Part shown: positions 7,684-13,620 of the stretch, in pieces
How positions within the stretch are numbered: position 1 is the first letter of the stretch
Layout: the number at the start of each line of letters is the position of its first letter
From: an uncultured bacterium
GTDB taxonomy: Bacteria > Planctomycetota > Planctomycetia > Pirellulales > UBA1268
Assembly (NCBI GenBank): GCA_937959175.1
Contig: CALGAS010000136.1
Span: 1-18,274, forward strand
DNA: 18,274 nt
Direction: 5' to 3'
Notes under the pieces: generated by a model
Databases searched by the model: none
What the model saw: only the letters and a program-made list of their open reading frames with translations
Told to the model about the DNA's origin: nothing
Made by a program: the position numbers and the translations under genes

Positions 7684-7688
7684 CGCTG

Positions 7689-8750
7689 TCAGGCGGCGTC
7701 GGCGGTCGGGCCGGTTCCGGCGGCGGCTCGTTCGATGGCCTCGACCCGCGCGGCCAGCTTCTTGAGTTCCTTCCGCATCTCGGGAAGCTTCGAGATCGTG
7801 GCCAGCTGGAGCTTGCGGTCGCGGAGGTCGACGGCCGGCTCACCGAGTACCGTCTTGCCGGCATCGATGTCGCACGAGACGCCCGAGCGGGCTCCCAGGA
7901 TGGCCTTGTCGCCGATGTGGACGTGATCCCGGACACCGACCTGGCCGGCCATCACGACCCAGTCGCCGGTGGAGGTGCTGCCAGCCACGCCGACCTGCGA
8001 GCAGATCATGTTGTGGCAGCCGAGCCGGCAGTTGTGGGCGATCATCACCAGGTTGTCGATCTTGGTGCCGGCACCGATCATCGTCGGACCGTAGGTGCCC
8101 CGGTCGATCGTGCTGCCCGCCCCCACCTCGACATCGTCAGCCAGTTCGACCCAGCCGAGTTGTGCCGAGAGCTGATAGCCGCCGTCGGCCACCTTGTAGC
8201 CGAAGCCGTGGGCCCCCAGGACAGCGTTTGCGTGAATCGTGCACCGCTGACCGACCACGGTGTTTTCATAGAGCACGGCGTTAGGATAGATCGTGGTGCC
8301 CGCGGCAATCCGGCAGCCCGCCAGCAGCCGGACACCGGAGTGAATCGTGACGCCGGGGCCGATCTCGCAGTCGGGGCCGACCGTGGCCAGTGGGTGGATT
8401 TCGACGTCGGCCGCGAGCCGGGCCGAGGGGTCGACGATCGCCTGCGGGCTCACGCCTCCGCGGCGGGCTTCCCGGGCGGGGCGGAACCGGAGGATCATCG
8501 CCGCGAAGGCGGCGTGGACATCCGGCACCTCGATCGTCGGAATGGTCAGCGGTCCTGAGCCCGCCGGGACGATGGCGGCAGTGGCGGCTGTCTTGGCCAG
8601 GAGGTGCAGTTTCTCGACGGCGTCGACGAGCGTGATGTCGCCCGGGGCCGCTGTCTCAAGCGTGGCGGCTCCGGTGATCGGCCGCGTCGCCCCGCTTCCA
8701 AACAGGGCACCGCCAACGAGCGTCGCGAGATCCTCGAGCGTGATCGACAT
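7689..8750 (-). CDS. lpxD: UDP-3-O-acylglucosamine N-acyltransferase LpxD
   Basis: Transfers a hydroxyacyl chain from acyl-ACP to the amino group of UDP-3-O-acylglucosamine, the third step of lipid A synthesis. The 353-residue protein has the N-terminal LpxD domain (about 1-100), a left-handed beta-helix of hexapeptide repeats (about 103-310; for example IVDPSARLAADVEIHPLATV), the motif AHGFGYKV (180-187), IDRGTYGPTMIG (215-226) and IAHN (237-240), whose His239 matches the catalytic base known in E. coli LpxD. The C-terminal helix LPEMRKELKKLAARVEAIERA fits the family. The ATG at 8750 is chosen because AGGGAGG lies eight bases upstream; translation from 8837 would add 29 implausible residues. 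Cotranscribed with lpxI. Usual neighbours fabZ, lpxA and lpxB are absent here. Confidence 0.95.
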   Translation of the reverse strand: MSITLEDLATLVGGALFGSGATRPITGAATLETAAPGDITLVDAVEKLHLLAKTAATAAIVPAGSGPLTIPTIEVPDVHAAFAAMILRFRPAREARRGGVSPQAIVDPSARLAADVEIHPLATVGPDCEIGPGVTIHSGVRLLAGCRIAAGTTIYPNAVLYENTVVGQRCTIHANAVLGAHGFGYKVADGGYQLSAQLGWVELADDVEVGAGSTIDRGTYGPTMIGAGTKIDNLVMIAHNCRLGCHNMICSQVGVAGSTSTGDWVVMAGQVGVRDHVHIGDKAILGARSGVSCDIDAGKTVLGEPAVDLRDRKLQLATISKLPEMRKELKKLAARVEAIERAAAGTGPTADAA

Positions 8751-8905
8751 GGCGAGAGCCTCCCTGGTGGGTCGCCGGCGGTTCCGGCCGGGCCGGGAGG
8801 ATAGGGAGGCCGTCAGAGTGGGACAAGGCGGGATCACCGCAGCTTTTGGCGGCGGACCCGCCGCTCACTGCGGGGCCCCACAGGCCTCCGGCTGACGTCC
8901 TGCCG
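8751..8905. other. Spacer upstream of lpxD with clustered palindromes
   Basis: The 155-base spacer contains a hairpin GCGGCG/CGCCGC (8849-8864, loop GACC), a near-perfect 16-base palindrome around GGGGCCCC (8869-8884) and the start of the hairpin at the SDR stop. The AGGGAGG Shine-Dalgarno of lpxD lies at its left end. The lpxD promoter should be here, but I cannot place it confidently. Confidence 0.35.
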
Positions 8906-8911
8906 TCAGCC
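8890..8911 (-). terminator. Probable terminator of the sigma factor-SDR operon
   Basis: GGCTGACG (8890-8897) and CGTCAGCC (8904-8911) form a perfect eight-base stem with a six-base loop; the SDR stop codon (8906-8908) lies inside one arm. Stem strength and position at the operon end argue for a terminator. There is no U-tract, so a Rho-assisted or mRNA-stabilising hairpin is equally possible. Confidence 0.5.
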
Positions 8912-9664
8912 AGAGCGGGTCTTGAGATCAGCCAGGCCGCCGTCGACGCCGAGGACCTGGCCGGTGATCCAGTCCTGGGCCGGGTCGAGCAGAAAGGCGA
9001 TCGCCCGGGCGACGTCCTCCGGTTCCCCGAGCCGGCCGAGCGGATGCATGGAGATCGACGCCTTCTCGGCTAGTTCGCTGGCGACCAGTCCGGCAGTGAG
9101 CGGAGTTCGGACGAGGCCGGGAGCGACGGCGTTGAACCGGATCTTCTGGCGGGCGTAGGTGGCGGCCGCGGAAAGCACGAGACCGATGATCCCGGCCTTT
9201 GCTGCGGCGATCGCCTCATGGTTGGCCAGCCCGATTCGGGCAGCGGCGCTCGAGACGAGCACGACCGAACCCCCCTCCGCCTTGAGCAGCCGGCCGGCCG
9301 CCCGTACGCAGCCGAAGGCGGCCGTCAGGTTGGCCGCGAGCGTTGCCTGCCACTCGGCGGTGGTGGTCAGGTGGGCCGGCTTGAGCAGGAGCGATCCGGC
9401 ACAGCAGGTGATTCCCGTCAGGCCGCCAAGTGACTCGGCCGCGGTATCGAGACAGCGACCGAGGGCGTCGGGATCGCCGGCATCGACCGCCGCCCAACCT
9501 GCACCCAGCTCAACGGCAGCCGCCTCGAGTCTGGAGGCATCGCGACCAGCGAGGAAAACCTGTCCGCCACCTGCAACGATGGTCCGGGCCACCGCGGAGC
9601 CGATGCCGCCGGCTCCTCCGACGATGAAGACCCGCTGCGGGGACGTGGCCGCTGCGGTCATCAC
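8906..9664 (-). CDS. Short-chain dehydrogenase/reductase family protein lacking the catalytic tyrosine
   Basis: The Rossmann fold of an SDR is clear across 252 residues: dinucleotide motif GGAGGIG (16-22), an acidic/basic cofactor region AGRDASRLE (39-47), TCCAG (86-90) in place of the usual NNAG, N112, LVSSAAA (136-142) with the catalytic serine, and the C-terminal FNAVAPGLVRTPLT and ITGQVLGVDGGL. The YxxxK active-site motif reads I-A-A-A-K (152-156) within NHEAIAAAKAG, so the proton-donating Tyr is Ile while Lys156 remains. It may be a non-classical reductase or a cofactor-binding sensor. A GTG at 9664 overlaps the sigma-factor stop by four bases (GTGA); an ATG follows at 9661. The coupling suggests one transcript with the sigma factor. 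Substrate unknown. Confidence 0.87.
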   Translation of the reverse strand: MMTAAATSPQRVFIVGGAGGIGSAVARTIVAGGGQVFLAGRDASRLEAAAVELGAGWAAVDAGDPDALGRCLDTAAESLGGLTGITCCAGSLLLKPAHLTTTAEWQATLAANLTAAFGCVRAAGRLLKAEGGSVVLVSSAAARIGLANHEAIAAAKAGIIGLVLSAAATYARQKIRFNAVAPGLVRTPLTAGLVASELAEKASISMHPLGRLGEPEDVARAIAFLLDPAQDWITGQVLGVDGGLADLKTRSG

Positions 9665-10668
9665 AGCCAGTTGCCCACGGTCTGCTCGAGCTTGGCATCC
9701 TCGGCGAGACTGCGAAGCTTCTCCATCGCCCGGCCCTGGATCTGTCGAATCCGCTCCTTGCAGACTCCCATCTGGCTGCCGAGTTCGCGGAAGGTCCGCG
9801 GCGGCTTGCCGTCGAACCCGAACCGGGCCACCACGATCCGCCTTTCCCGAGGCTCCAGTTCGCCGAGGAACCCGGTAAACAACTCCTTGAGCGTCGCGAT
9901 CTGCTCGCTTGAGCAGTAGTCGTGCTCCGGCTCCTGCTCGGGCCGGTCCTTGAGCGCCTCGTCATCGGCGATAAACCGCTTGCGAAACTGCCGGCCTCGC
10001 TGGGAGAGCCGGTAGAAGTGTCGCTGAATAGCGTAGGTGGCATACGTGCTGAATCGATTGCCGAGGGCGAAGTTGAACTTTTCGACCGCCCGCATCAGGG
10101 CGAGATTCCCCTCGCTGACCAGTTCATCAAAGGACCAGGTGGGATCGACGAACTTCTTTGCAATCGACACGACCAATCGAAGATTGGAGGTGATCAGGAT
10201 CGCCTTGACGGTCTCCGCTTCTGCCAGCAAACCCTCGACAAGTTCGATTTGCCGGAGCGACGCTCGTCGGCTGTCGTAGCGGCCCCGCGTTGTGGCCGCC
10301 TTGAACTTCAGCCAGTTCATCCGCCGGAAGTAAAACTGCTCCTCCTCTTTCGTCAGGAGCCGGTTCTGGTAAAGGCTGGCGATGTAGGGAGTCATCCCGG
10401 AGCCGCTCGACGGAGCCGCCTCGGTTCGTGCCAGCGGAACCGCAGCCTCTGCGGGTGGCTCGGTCGCCAGCCGCTCGGCATTGCTCTTCAGGAACTCGCG
10501 GCAGGGGATGTAGTCGATTTCCCGGGCAAACAAGGCCTCCCGGCGAGCCCGCAGTTCCGCGAGCCGCCGTTGCCGGGCGGCTTCGGTGCGGCGAGCGGTC
10601 AATGAACGCTTCGTGCCGGCGGACTTCTTCTTCGATGCGGCCTTGCGAGGCTTGGCGATGGCAATCAT
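9661..10668 (-). CDS. Sigma-70 family RNA polymerase sigma factor lacking region 3
   Basis: The 335-residue protein opens with a Lys/Arg-rich, disordered-looking tail (1-50), then a region 1.2-like segment TPYIASLYQNRLLTKEEEQFYFRRMN (93-118), region 2 (about 150-222) including NLRLVVSIAKKFVDPTWSFDELVSEGNLALMRAVEKFNFALGNRFSTYATYAIQRHF, and region 4 (about 258-322) with LEPRERRIVVARFGF and helix-turn-helix FRELGSQMGVCKERIRQIQGRAMEKLR. Only about 50 residues separate regions 2 and 4, so the region 3 domain of primary sigma factors is missing. It is thus not a housekeeping RpoD, but has more primary-like motifs than a normal ECF factor. The start is preceded by AAGGA. It overlaps the SDR gene by four bases. 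Its regulon cannot be read from the window. Confidence 0.93.
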   Translation of the reverse strand: MIAIAKPRKAASKKKSAGTKRSLTARRTEAARQRRLAELRARREALFAREIDYIPCREFLKSNAERLATEPPAEAAVPLARTEAAPSSGSGMTPYIASLYQNRLLTKEEEQFYFRRMNWLKFKAATTRGRYDSRRASLRQIELVEGLLAEAETVKAILITSNLRLVVSIAKKFVDPTWSFDELVSEGNLALMRAVEKFNFALGNRFSTYATYAIQRHFYRLSQRGRQFRKRFIADDEALKDRPEQEPEHDYCSSEQIATLKELFTGFLGELEPRERRIVVARFGFDGKPPRTFRELGSQMGVCKERIRQIQGRAMEKLRSLAEDAKLEQTVGNWL

Positions 10669-10737
10669 GCGGAATCCTTGCGGTCAATACGTGGAGACTC
10701 TTCTCCTTAGAAAACCGCAGGCCAGCGGCCCGGCTAA

Positions 10738-10750
10738 CCGCTCGGAGCGG
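10738..10750. promoter_or_regulatory. 13-base palindrome upstream of the sigma factor gene
   Basis: CCGCTCGGAGCGG is a perfect six-one-six palindrome about 70-82 bases upstream of the sigma factor start and 32 bases beyond the stop of the PEP-CTERM gene on the same strand. It may be an operator for the sigma gene or a short terminator hairpin; its tight one-base centre favours a protein-binding site. No other support. Confidence 0.3.
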
Positions 10751-10781
10751 ATTTCCGGACCGGCCAATTTTTTCGCATGTT

Positions 10782-11609
10782 TCAGCCCCTTGCGGCCGAC
10801 CGACCGCGGCGGCGGAGCCGCGAGAGGGGCACCACGGCCGCCGCCGCCAGGGCAGCCAGGGCCAGGGTGGAGGGCTCGGGGACGACCTGGAAGGAGTAGA
10901 CGGCCGAGCCGCTCACCTGGGTCGCCCCGTTGAGGCCGGCGGCCTGGATACCGACTTGGTAGAGGCCCGGCTCCGTGAAGAAGAGCGTCCGGTGAATGTG
11001 GCCGTCGGCCGGCACGGAGAAGGAGTCCCCCGTGAACGTGGTATCGCCATCCTCGAGCACCCAGAGTTGGGTCGAGCCGTCATAGATCGCCATCGTGCCG
11101 CCGGCTGGCGCGGTGAAGGACGTCGGCGTGAAGGTGACGTTGCCGAAGTTTTCGCCGGCAAAGCCCTCCTCGGTGGCCCAGCCGAGGAACGGGGAATCGT
11201 AGTGGTCGGCGTCGGCACCAGTGGGCGAGAGGACCCAGAGCGGACTGCCGACCGGCACGCCCAGGGCGTCGTATTGGGAGCCCGTGAAGTCGTAGCCCGT
11301 GGCCAGGCCGGTCCAGAAGCCGGTCGGATTGCTGATCCGGCCAAGGTCGGCCGAGGCCGGGACGCGGATCGTGGCCGCGGCTGGCTCGAAGGCCTGGCCG
11401 TCTGGAGCGGTGACCACGACCCCGTCGATCGTCGCCCCCTGCTCAGCGTGGACCTCCATCTCGAAGGCCGTGGGGTCGAGCGGATCGTAGGCGACGCCGA
11501 TGTCGCCATGACCGGCGGTCCAGACTTCTCCCCTGGCGGGCGAGGTGAGCAGGGCTGCCAGCGCTGCTGGCACAAGCAGGGCGGGGAGCATCAGGCGAAG
11601 CATGGTCAT
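10782..11609 (-). CDS. Choice-of-anchor-M-like surface protein with PEP-CTERM anchor
   Basis: Exported, sorted surface protein of 275 residues. It has a signal peptide (MTMLRLMLPALLVPAALAALLTSPARG, 1-27), a middle domain with TAGHGDIGVAYD (31-42), FEMEVH (49-54), VGSPLWVLSPTGADADHYDSPFLGWATEE (120-148) and GHIHRTLFFTEPGLYQVGIQA (203-223), and a C-terminal PEP-CTERM signal: VPEPS (243-247), a hydrophobic helix and RLRRRGR. The order of GHGDIGVAY, the LG-x-ATEE segment and the HxH strand matches my knowledge of the choice-of-anchor M domain, first noted in actinobacterial surface proteins beside metal-type ABC transporters. Conserved-looking histidines are H34, H54, H136, H204 and H206. The ATG at 11609 has GGAG upstream. 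Two palindromic boxes lie 45-98 bases upstream. A metal-related role is inference; the anchor type is firm. Confidence 0.85.
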   Translation of the reverse strand: MTMLRLMLPALLVPAALAALLTSPARGEVWTAGHGDIGVAYDPLDPTAFEMEVHAEQGATIDGVVVTAPDGQAFEPAAATIRVPASADLGRISNPTGFWTGLATGYDFTGSQYDALGVPVGSPLWVLSPTGADADHYDSPFLGWATEEGFAGENFGNVTFTPTSFTAPAGGTMAIYDGSTQLWVLEDGDTTFTGDSFSVPADGHIHRTLFFTEPGLYQVGIQAAGLNGATQVSGSAVYSFQVVPEPSTLALAALAAAAVVPLSRLRRRGRSAARG

Positions 11610-11653
11610 GGCGGCTGTCTCCGTGCAGGATGGAAAGGTCGCGAAAATGCAAA

Positions 11654-11668
11654 TGCAATAGATTTGCA
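11654..11668 (-). promoter_or_regulatory. Fur/Zur-like 7-1-7 box 1
   Basis: On the minus strand this reads TGCAAATCTATTGCA, seven-one-seven with five of seven symmetric pairs. It also lies within a perfect eight-base inverted repeat ATGCAAAT (11647-11654) / ATTTGCAT (11662-11669). It matches box 2 at 12 of 15 positions and is centred 52 bases upstream of the choice-of-anchor-M start. The 7-1-7 geometry is that of Fur-family operators; no metal assignment is possible from sequence alone. Confidence 0.5.
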
Positions 11669-11692
11669 TATTCTAGCGGCTCCCCATAAAAA

Positions 11693-11707
11693 TGCAACAG
11701 TGTTGCA
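11693..11707 (-). promoter_or_regulatory. Fur/Zur-like 7-1-7 box 2 (perfect palindrome)
   Basis: On the minus strand this reads TGCAACACTGTTGCA, a perfect seven-one-seven inverted repeat. Its centre is 39 bases from that of box 1. Because five T residues follow on the minus strand, it could alternatively be a weak intrinsic terminator of the upstream PEP-CTERM gene, although a stem of half A/T pairs is poor for such a GC-rich genome. Confidence 0.5.
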
Positions 11708-11737
11708 AGTTCAAGCGGGTGGCTTTTCGGCTGAACG

Positions 11738-12448
11738 TCAGGCAGCCCTTTTGCGTGATTGCCGGACCACACGCCAGAGCCCGCCGGCCGCCGCGATTCC
11801 CAGCAGTCCGAGCGTCGAGGGCTCCGGCACCGGAGCGAAGGCGACGTCGACCATCGCCTGGACCCCCGCGGGCACGTTGCTGGCGAAGCCCTGCTCGAAG
11901 GTGATCAAAAAGGGCTCGGAGGTCGCGAAGCCGGTGCTGCCCGCCCCCGGTCCGAGCGTGAGGACGACCCCGTAGAGGCCAGTCGACGCTCCATCGGGCA
12001 GCGAATAGTCGATGTGCTCGTGGAAGGCCCCGGTGCTGGGCACCGAGGTGATGATGAAGCCCGGCGCTCCGGACATCTCGCTGCCAGTGATCGTCGCCGA
12101 TCGCACACCCTGGTAGTCAAGGGTCATCGCGGCCGGCGGGGAAGCCAGCGCGAAGCCGTCCCAGAAGAGCAGCTGCTTGGCGAAGTCGAGCCGGATTGTG
12201 GCCCCGGCGGGGAAGGTGCCCGCCAGGCTGTCAAAGCCAGGGCTTTCAGTCGTGTAGGGCGGAGCCAGCGGCATCAGCCCCTCGTCGAAGACGCGGCCGG
12301 CATACTCGCCGGTCCAGGTGCCTCCACTCGTCGCGATCGGCCCGTCAGCCGTCGGTATGGTCAGCAGGATGTCGGTCTGATGCTGGGCCGCCGCCGGGAT
12401 CGCCGGGACGAGCAGGCACGACAGGATGACGATAGAAAGGCACCGCAT
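11738..12448 (-). CDS. PEP-CTERM surface protein with HxH motif
   Basis: A 236-residue exported protein with a signal peptide (MRCLSIVILSCLLVPAIPAAAQ, about 1-22) and a C-terminal PEP-CTERM sorting signal: VPEPS (208-212), hydrophobic helix LGLLGIAAAGGLW and basic end RQSRKRAA. The body resembles other PEP-CTERM proteins in having LLFWDGFALASPP (93-105), TGAFHEHIDYSLPDGASTGLYGVVLTL (139-165) and SEPFLITFEQG (177-187); I know no function for it. The HEH pair (143-145) followed by a Gly-x-Tyr strand echoes HIH...GLYQV in the neighbouring protein, hinting at a related fold or ligand. The ATG at 12448 is preceded by GAGGTGA. It starts 30 bases after the DUF1559 gene, so the two are probably cotranscribed. 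Exosortase/archaeosortase genes that would process it are not in the window. Confidence 0.84.
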   Translation of the reverse strand: MRCLSIVILSCLLVPAIPAAAQHQTDILLTIPTADGPIATSGGTWTGEYAGRVFDEGLMPLAPPYTTESPGFDSLAGTFPAGATIRLDFAKQLLFWDGFALASPPAAMTLDYQGVRSATITGSEMSGAPGFIITSVPSTGAFHEHIDYSLPDGASTGLYGVVLTLGPGAGSTGFATSEPFLITFEQGFASNVPAGVQAMVDVAFAPVPEPSTLGLLGIAAAGGLWRVVRQSRKRAA

Positions 12449-12478
12449 GGGATCACCTCGCAACACGGGGGACACGAT

Positions 12479-13300
12479 TCACTGGGCGGGCTTGGCAAAC
12501 TCGAAACCGGTTTCGACCCACTCGCCGATCTGCGACTCGGGGATGAGCTCGACGTGGCCGTCGGCGTAGGCGAAATGGGCCCCTTCGCCATGCCGGGCCA
12601 GTTGGATTTCGGCGGCGATGTCACGGAGCACGCGGTCGTTCCGGCGGCCGTACCAGCGGAACCAATCGGGCGAATGGGTGTGGTCGAAGTGGCTGCTGCG
12701 GAGCTCGGCGAGTTGCCGAGTGCGATCGCCCAGGACCGCCGGATCGGAGAACTTTTCAAACAGCATCACCGTCTTGGACCGGGCCCCGATCCGGTTGAGG
12801 TTGTTGATCCCCTTGGAGCCGGAGAAGGAATCGTCGAACGACAGGTAGCCGTTGGCGATGTAGCTGGTCTGGGGCGTGAACCGTTTCTCCAGATCGGGAT
12901 GCAGCGGGTCGGCGTAGTCTTCGCCGCTGCCGGGCAGGCCGTTGAGCCGGAGGCCGGCCAGCGGATCGTCGGGGCACATCCGGATCACATCGACGCTCTC
13001 GATGAAGGGCGCGAGCTGCTCGATCCAGTGCAGGTGATCCGCTTCTTCGGCCGTATGGCTGCGGGAGGGAAACCGCCCCCGGTGGGCGTCGGCGTAGATC
13101 ACGATGCCGAGGGCCACCTGGCGGATGTTGTTGGCGCATTGCGTGCGGCGGGCGGCGGCCCGGACGCTCTGCACGGCCGGCAAGAGGAGACCGATCAGCG
13201 TGGCAATGATCGCGATGACGACCAGCAGCTCCACCAGTGTGAAGCCAGGATGCCTGGTGAAGCCGCGACGCATGCGGTGACGGAAGCAGGAGGAATGCAT
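12479..13300 (-). CDS. DUF1559 prepilin-like protein
   Basis: Planctomycete-type pseudopilin. Near the N-terminus, HPGFTLVELLVVIAIIATLIGLLLPAVQSVRAAARRTQCANN (17-58) is a class III/type IV prepilin leader with cleavage expected after G19 and the key Glu at mature position 5. The C-terminus shows HGEGAHFAYADGHVELI, the H-x9-DG signature of the family. The 273 residues are on the short side for DUF1559 proteins, usually about 300-380. The start is uncertain: ATGs at 13300 and 13273 give leaders of 19 or 10 residues; one at 13423 gives an implausibly long leader, and none has a good Shine-Dalgarno. It heads the surface-protein cluster, 30 bases ahead of the first PEP-CTERM gene. Role in the envelope is unknown; many paralogs exist in planctomycete genomes. 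Confidence 0.88.
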   Translation of the reverse strand: MHSSCFRHRMRRGFTRHPGFTLVELLVVIAIIATLIGLLLPAVQSVRAAARRTQCANNIRQVALGIVIYADAHRGRFPSRSHTAEEADHLHWIEQLAPFIESVDVIRMCPDDPLAGLRLNGLPGSGEDYADPLHPDLEKRFTPQTSYIANGYLSFDDSFSGSKGINNLNRIGARSKTVMLFEKFSDPAVLGDRTRQLAELRSSHFDHTHSPDWFRWYGRRNDRVLRDIAAEIQLARHGEGAHFAYADGHVELIPESQIGEWVETGFEFAKPAQ

Positions 13301-13501
13301 TGGAATGGCAGCGACGCGAGCCAATCCCGGAGCCGTCGACCAGACGCGAATCAGCCACTCGGACCCTGCACGAGGCAGGCCAGCAAGCCGGGGACCGCGT
13401 CGGGAGCAGACGCTACTGAACATACCCCGGGCCAGGCTCGAGGGCAGTTCTGCAAGACGCTCCAGATCAGCACGCGGTCACGAGCGGTCCTTGAAGGAAA
13501 T

Positions 13502-13518
13502 GCCGGCCGTGAGCCGGC
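13502..13518. repeat. GC-rich hairpin in the leader of the DUF1559 gene
   Basis: GCCGGC (13502-13507), loop CGTGA, GCCGGC (13513-13518) form a perfect six-base stem. It lies just downstream of box 3 on the minus strand. It may be a leader structure or a copy of a dispersed palindromic repeat; copies elsewhere in the genome would be needed to tell. Confidence 0.35.
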
Positions 13519-13522
13519 TACA

Positions 13523-13537
13523 TGCAATACAGTCGCA
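13523..13537 (-). promoter_or_regulatory. Fur/Zur-like box 3 (degenerate)
   Basis: Minus strand TGCGACTGTATTGCA. The half TATTGCA is identical to that of box 1, and the whole site matches box 1 at 12 of 15 and box 2 at 11 of 15 positions, though internal symmetry is only four of seven. It overlaps TATATT, a possible -10 element, at the head of the DUF1559/PEP-CTERM cluster. Confidence 0.38.
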
Positions 13538-13620
13538 ATATAGCCGGGAGGCCTGAAGGTGGCAAGCGGATGGTCGGAGGGGTCAGCCGCGACCGGGCTC
13601 GCGGCCGTCCGCCAGCGGGA

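Larger units (their letters stand above)
13301..13620 (-). other. Leader and promoter region of the surface-protein cluster
   Basis: About 320 bases between the sulfatase stop and the DUF1559 start hold no gene I can support. Contents: box 3 (13523-13537), an AT-rich TATATT (minus strand, 13542-13537) next to it that could be a -10 element, and a GC-rich hairpin (13502-13518). If transcription starts near the box, the leader would exceed 200 bases. Confidence 0.4.

Noticed and set aside
6619..7926. 435-codon plus-strand frame opposite lpxI
   Set aside because: Antisense shadow of the methyltransferase, lpxI and lpxD genes, low-complexity composition.
11647..11654. ATGCAAAT, identical to the eukaryotic octamer (POU) motif
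   Set aside because: Coincidental in a bacterial genome; it is better explained as part of the inverted repeat at 11647-11669.
11759..13543. 594-codon plus-strand frame opposite the PEP-CTERM and DUF1559 genes
   Set aside because: It crosses two real minus-strand genes with signal peptides and sorting signals; no recognisable domain is seen.
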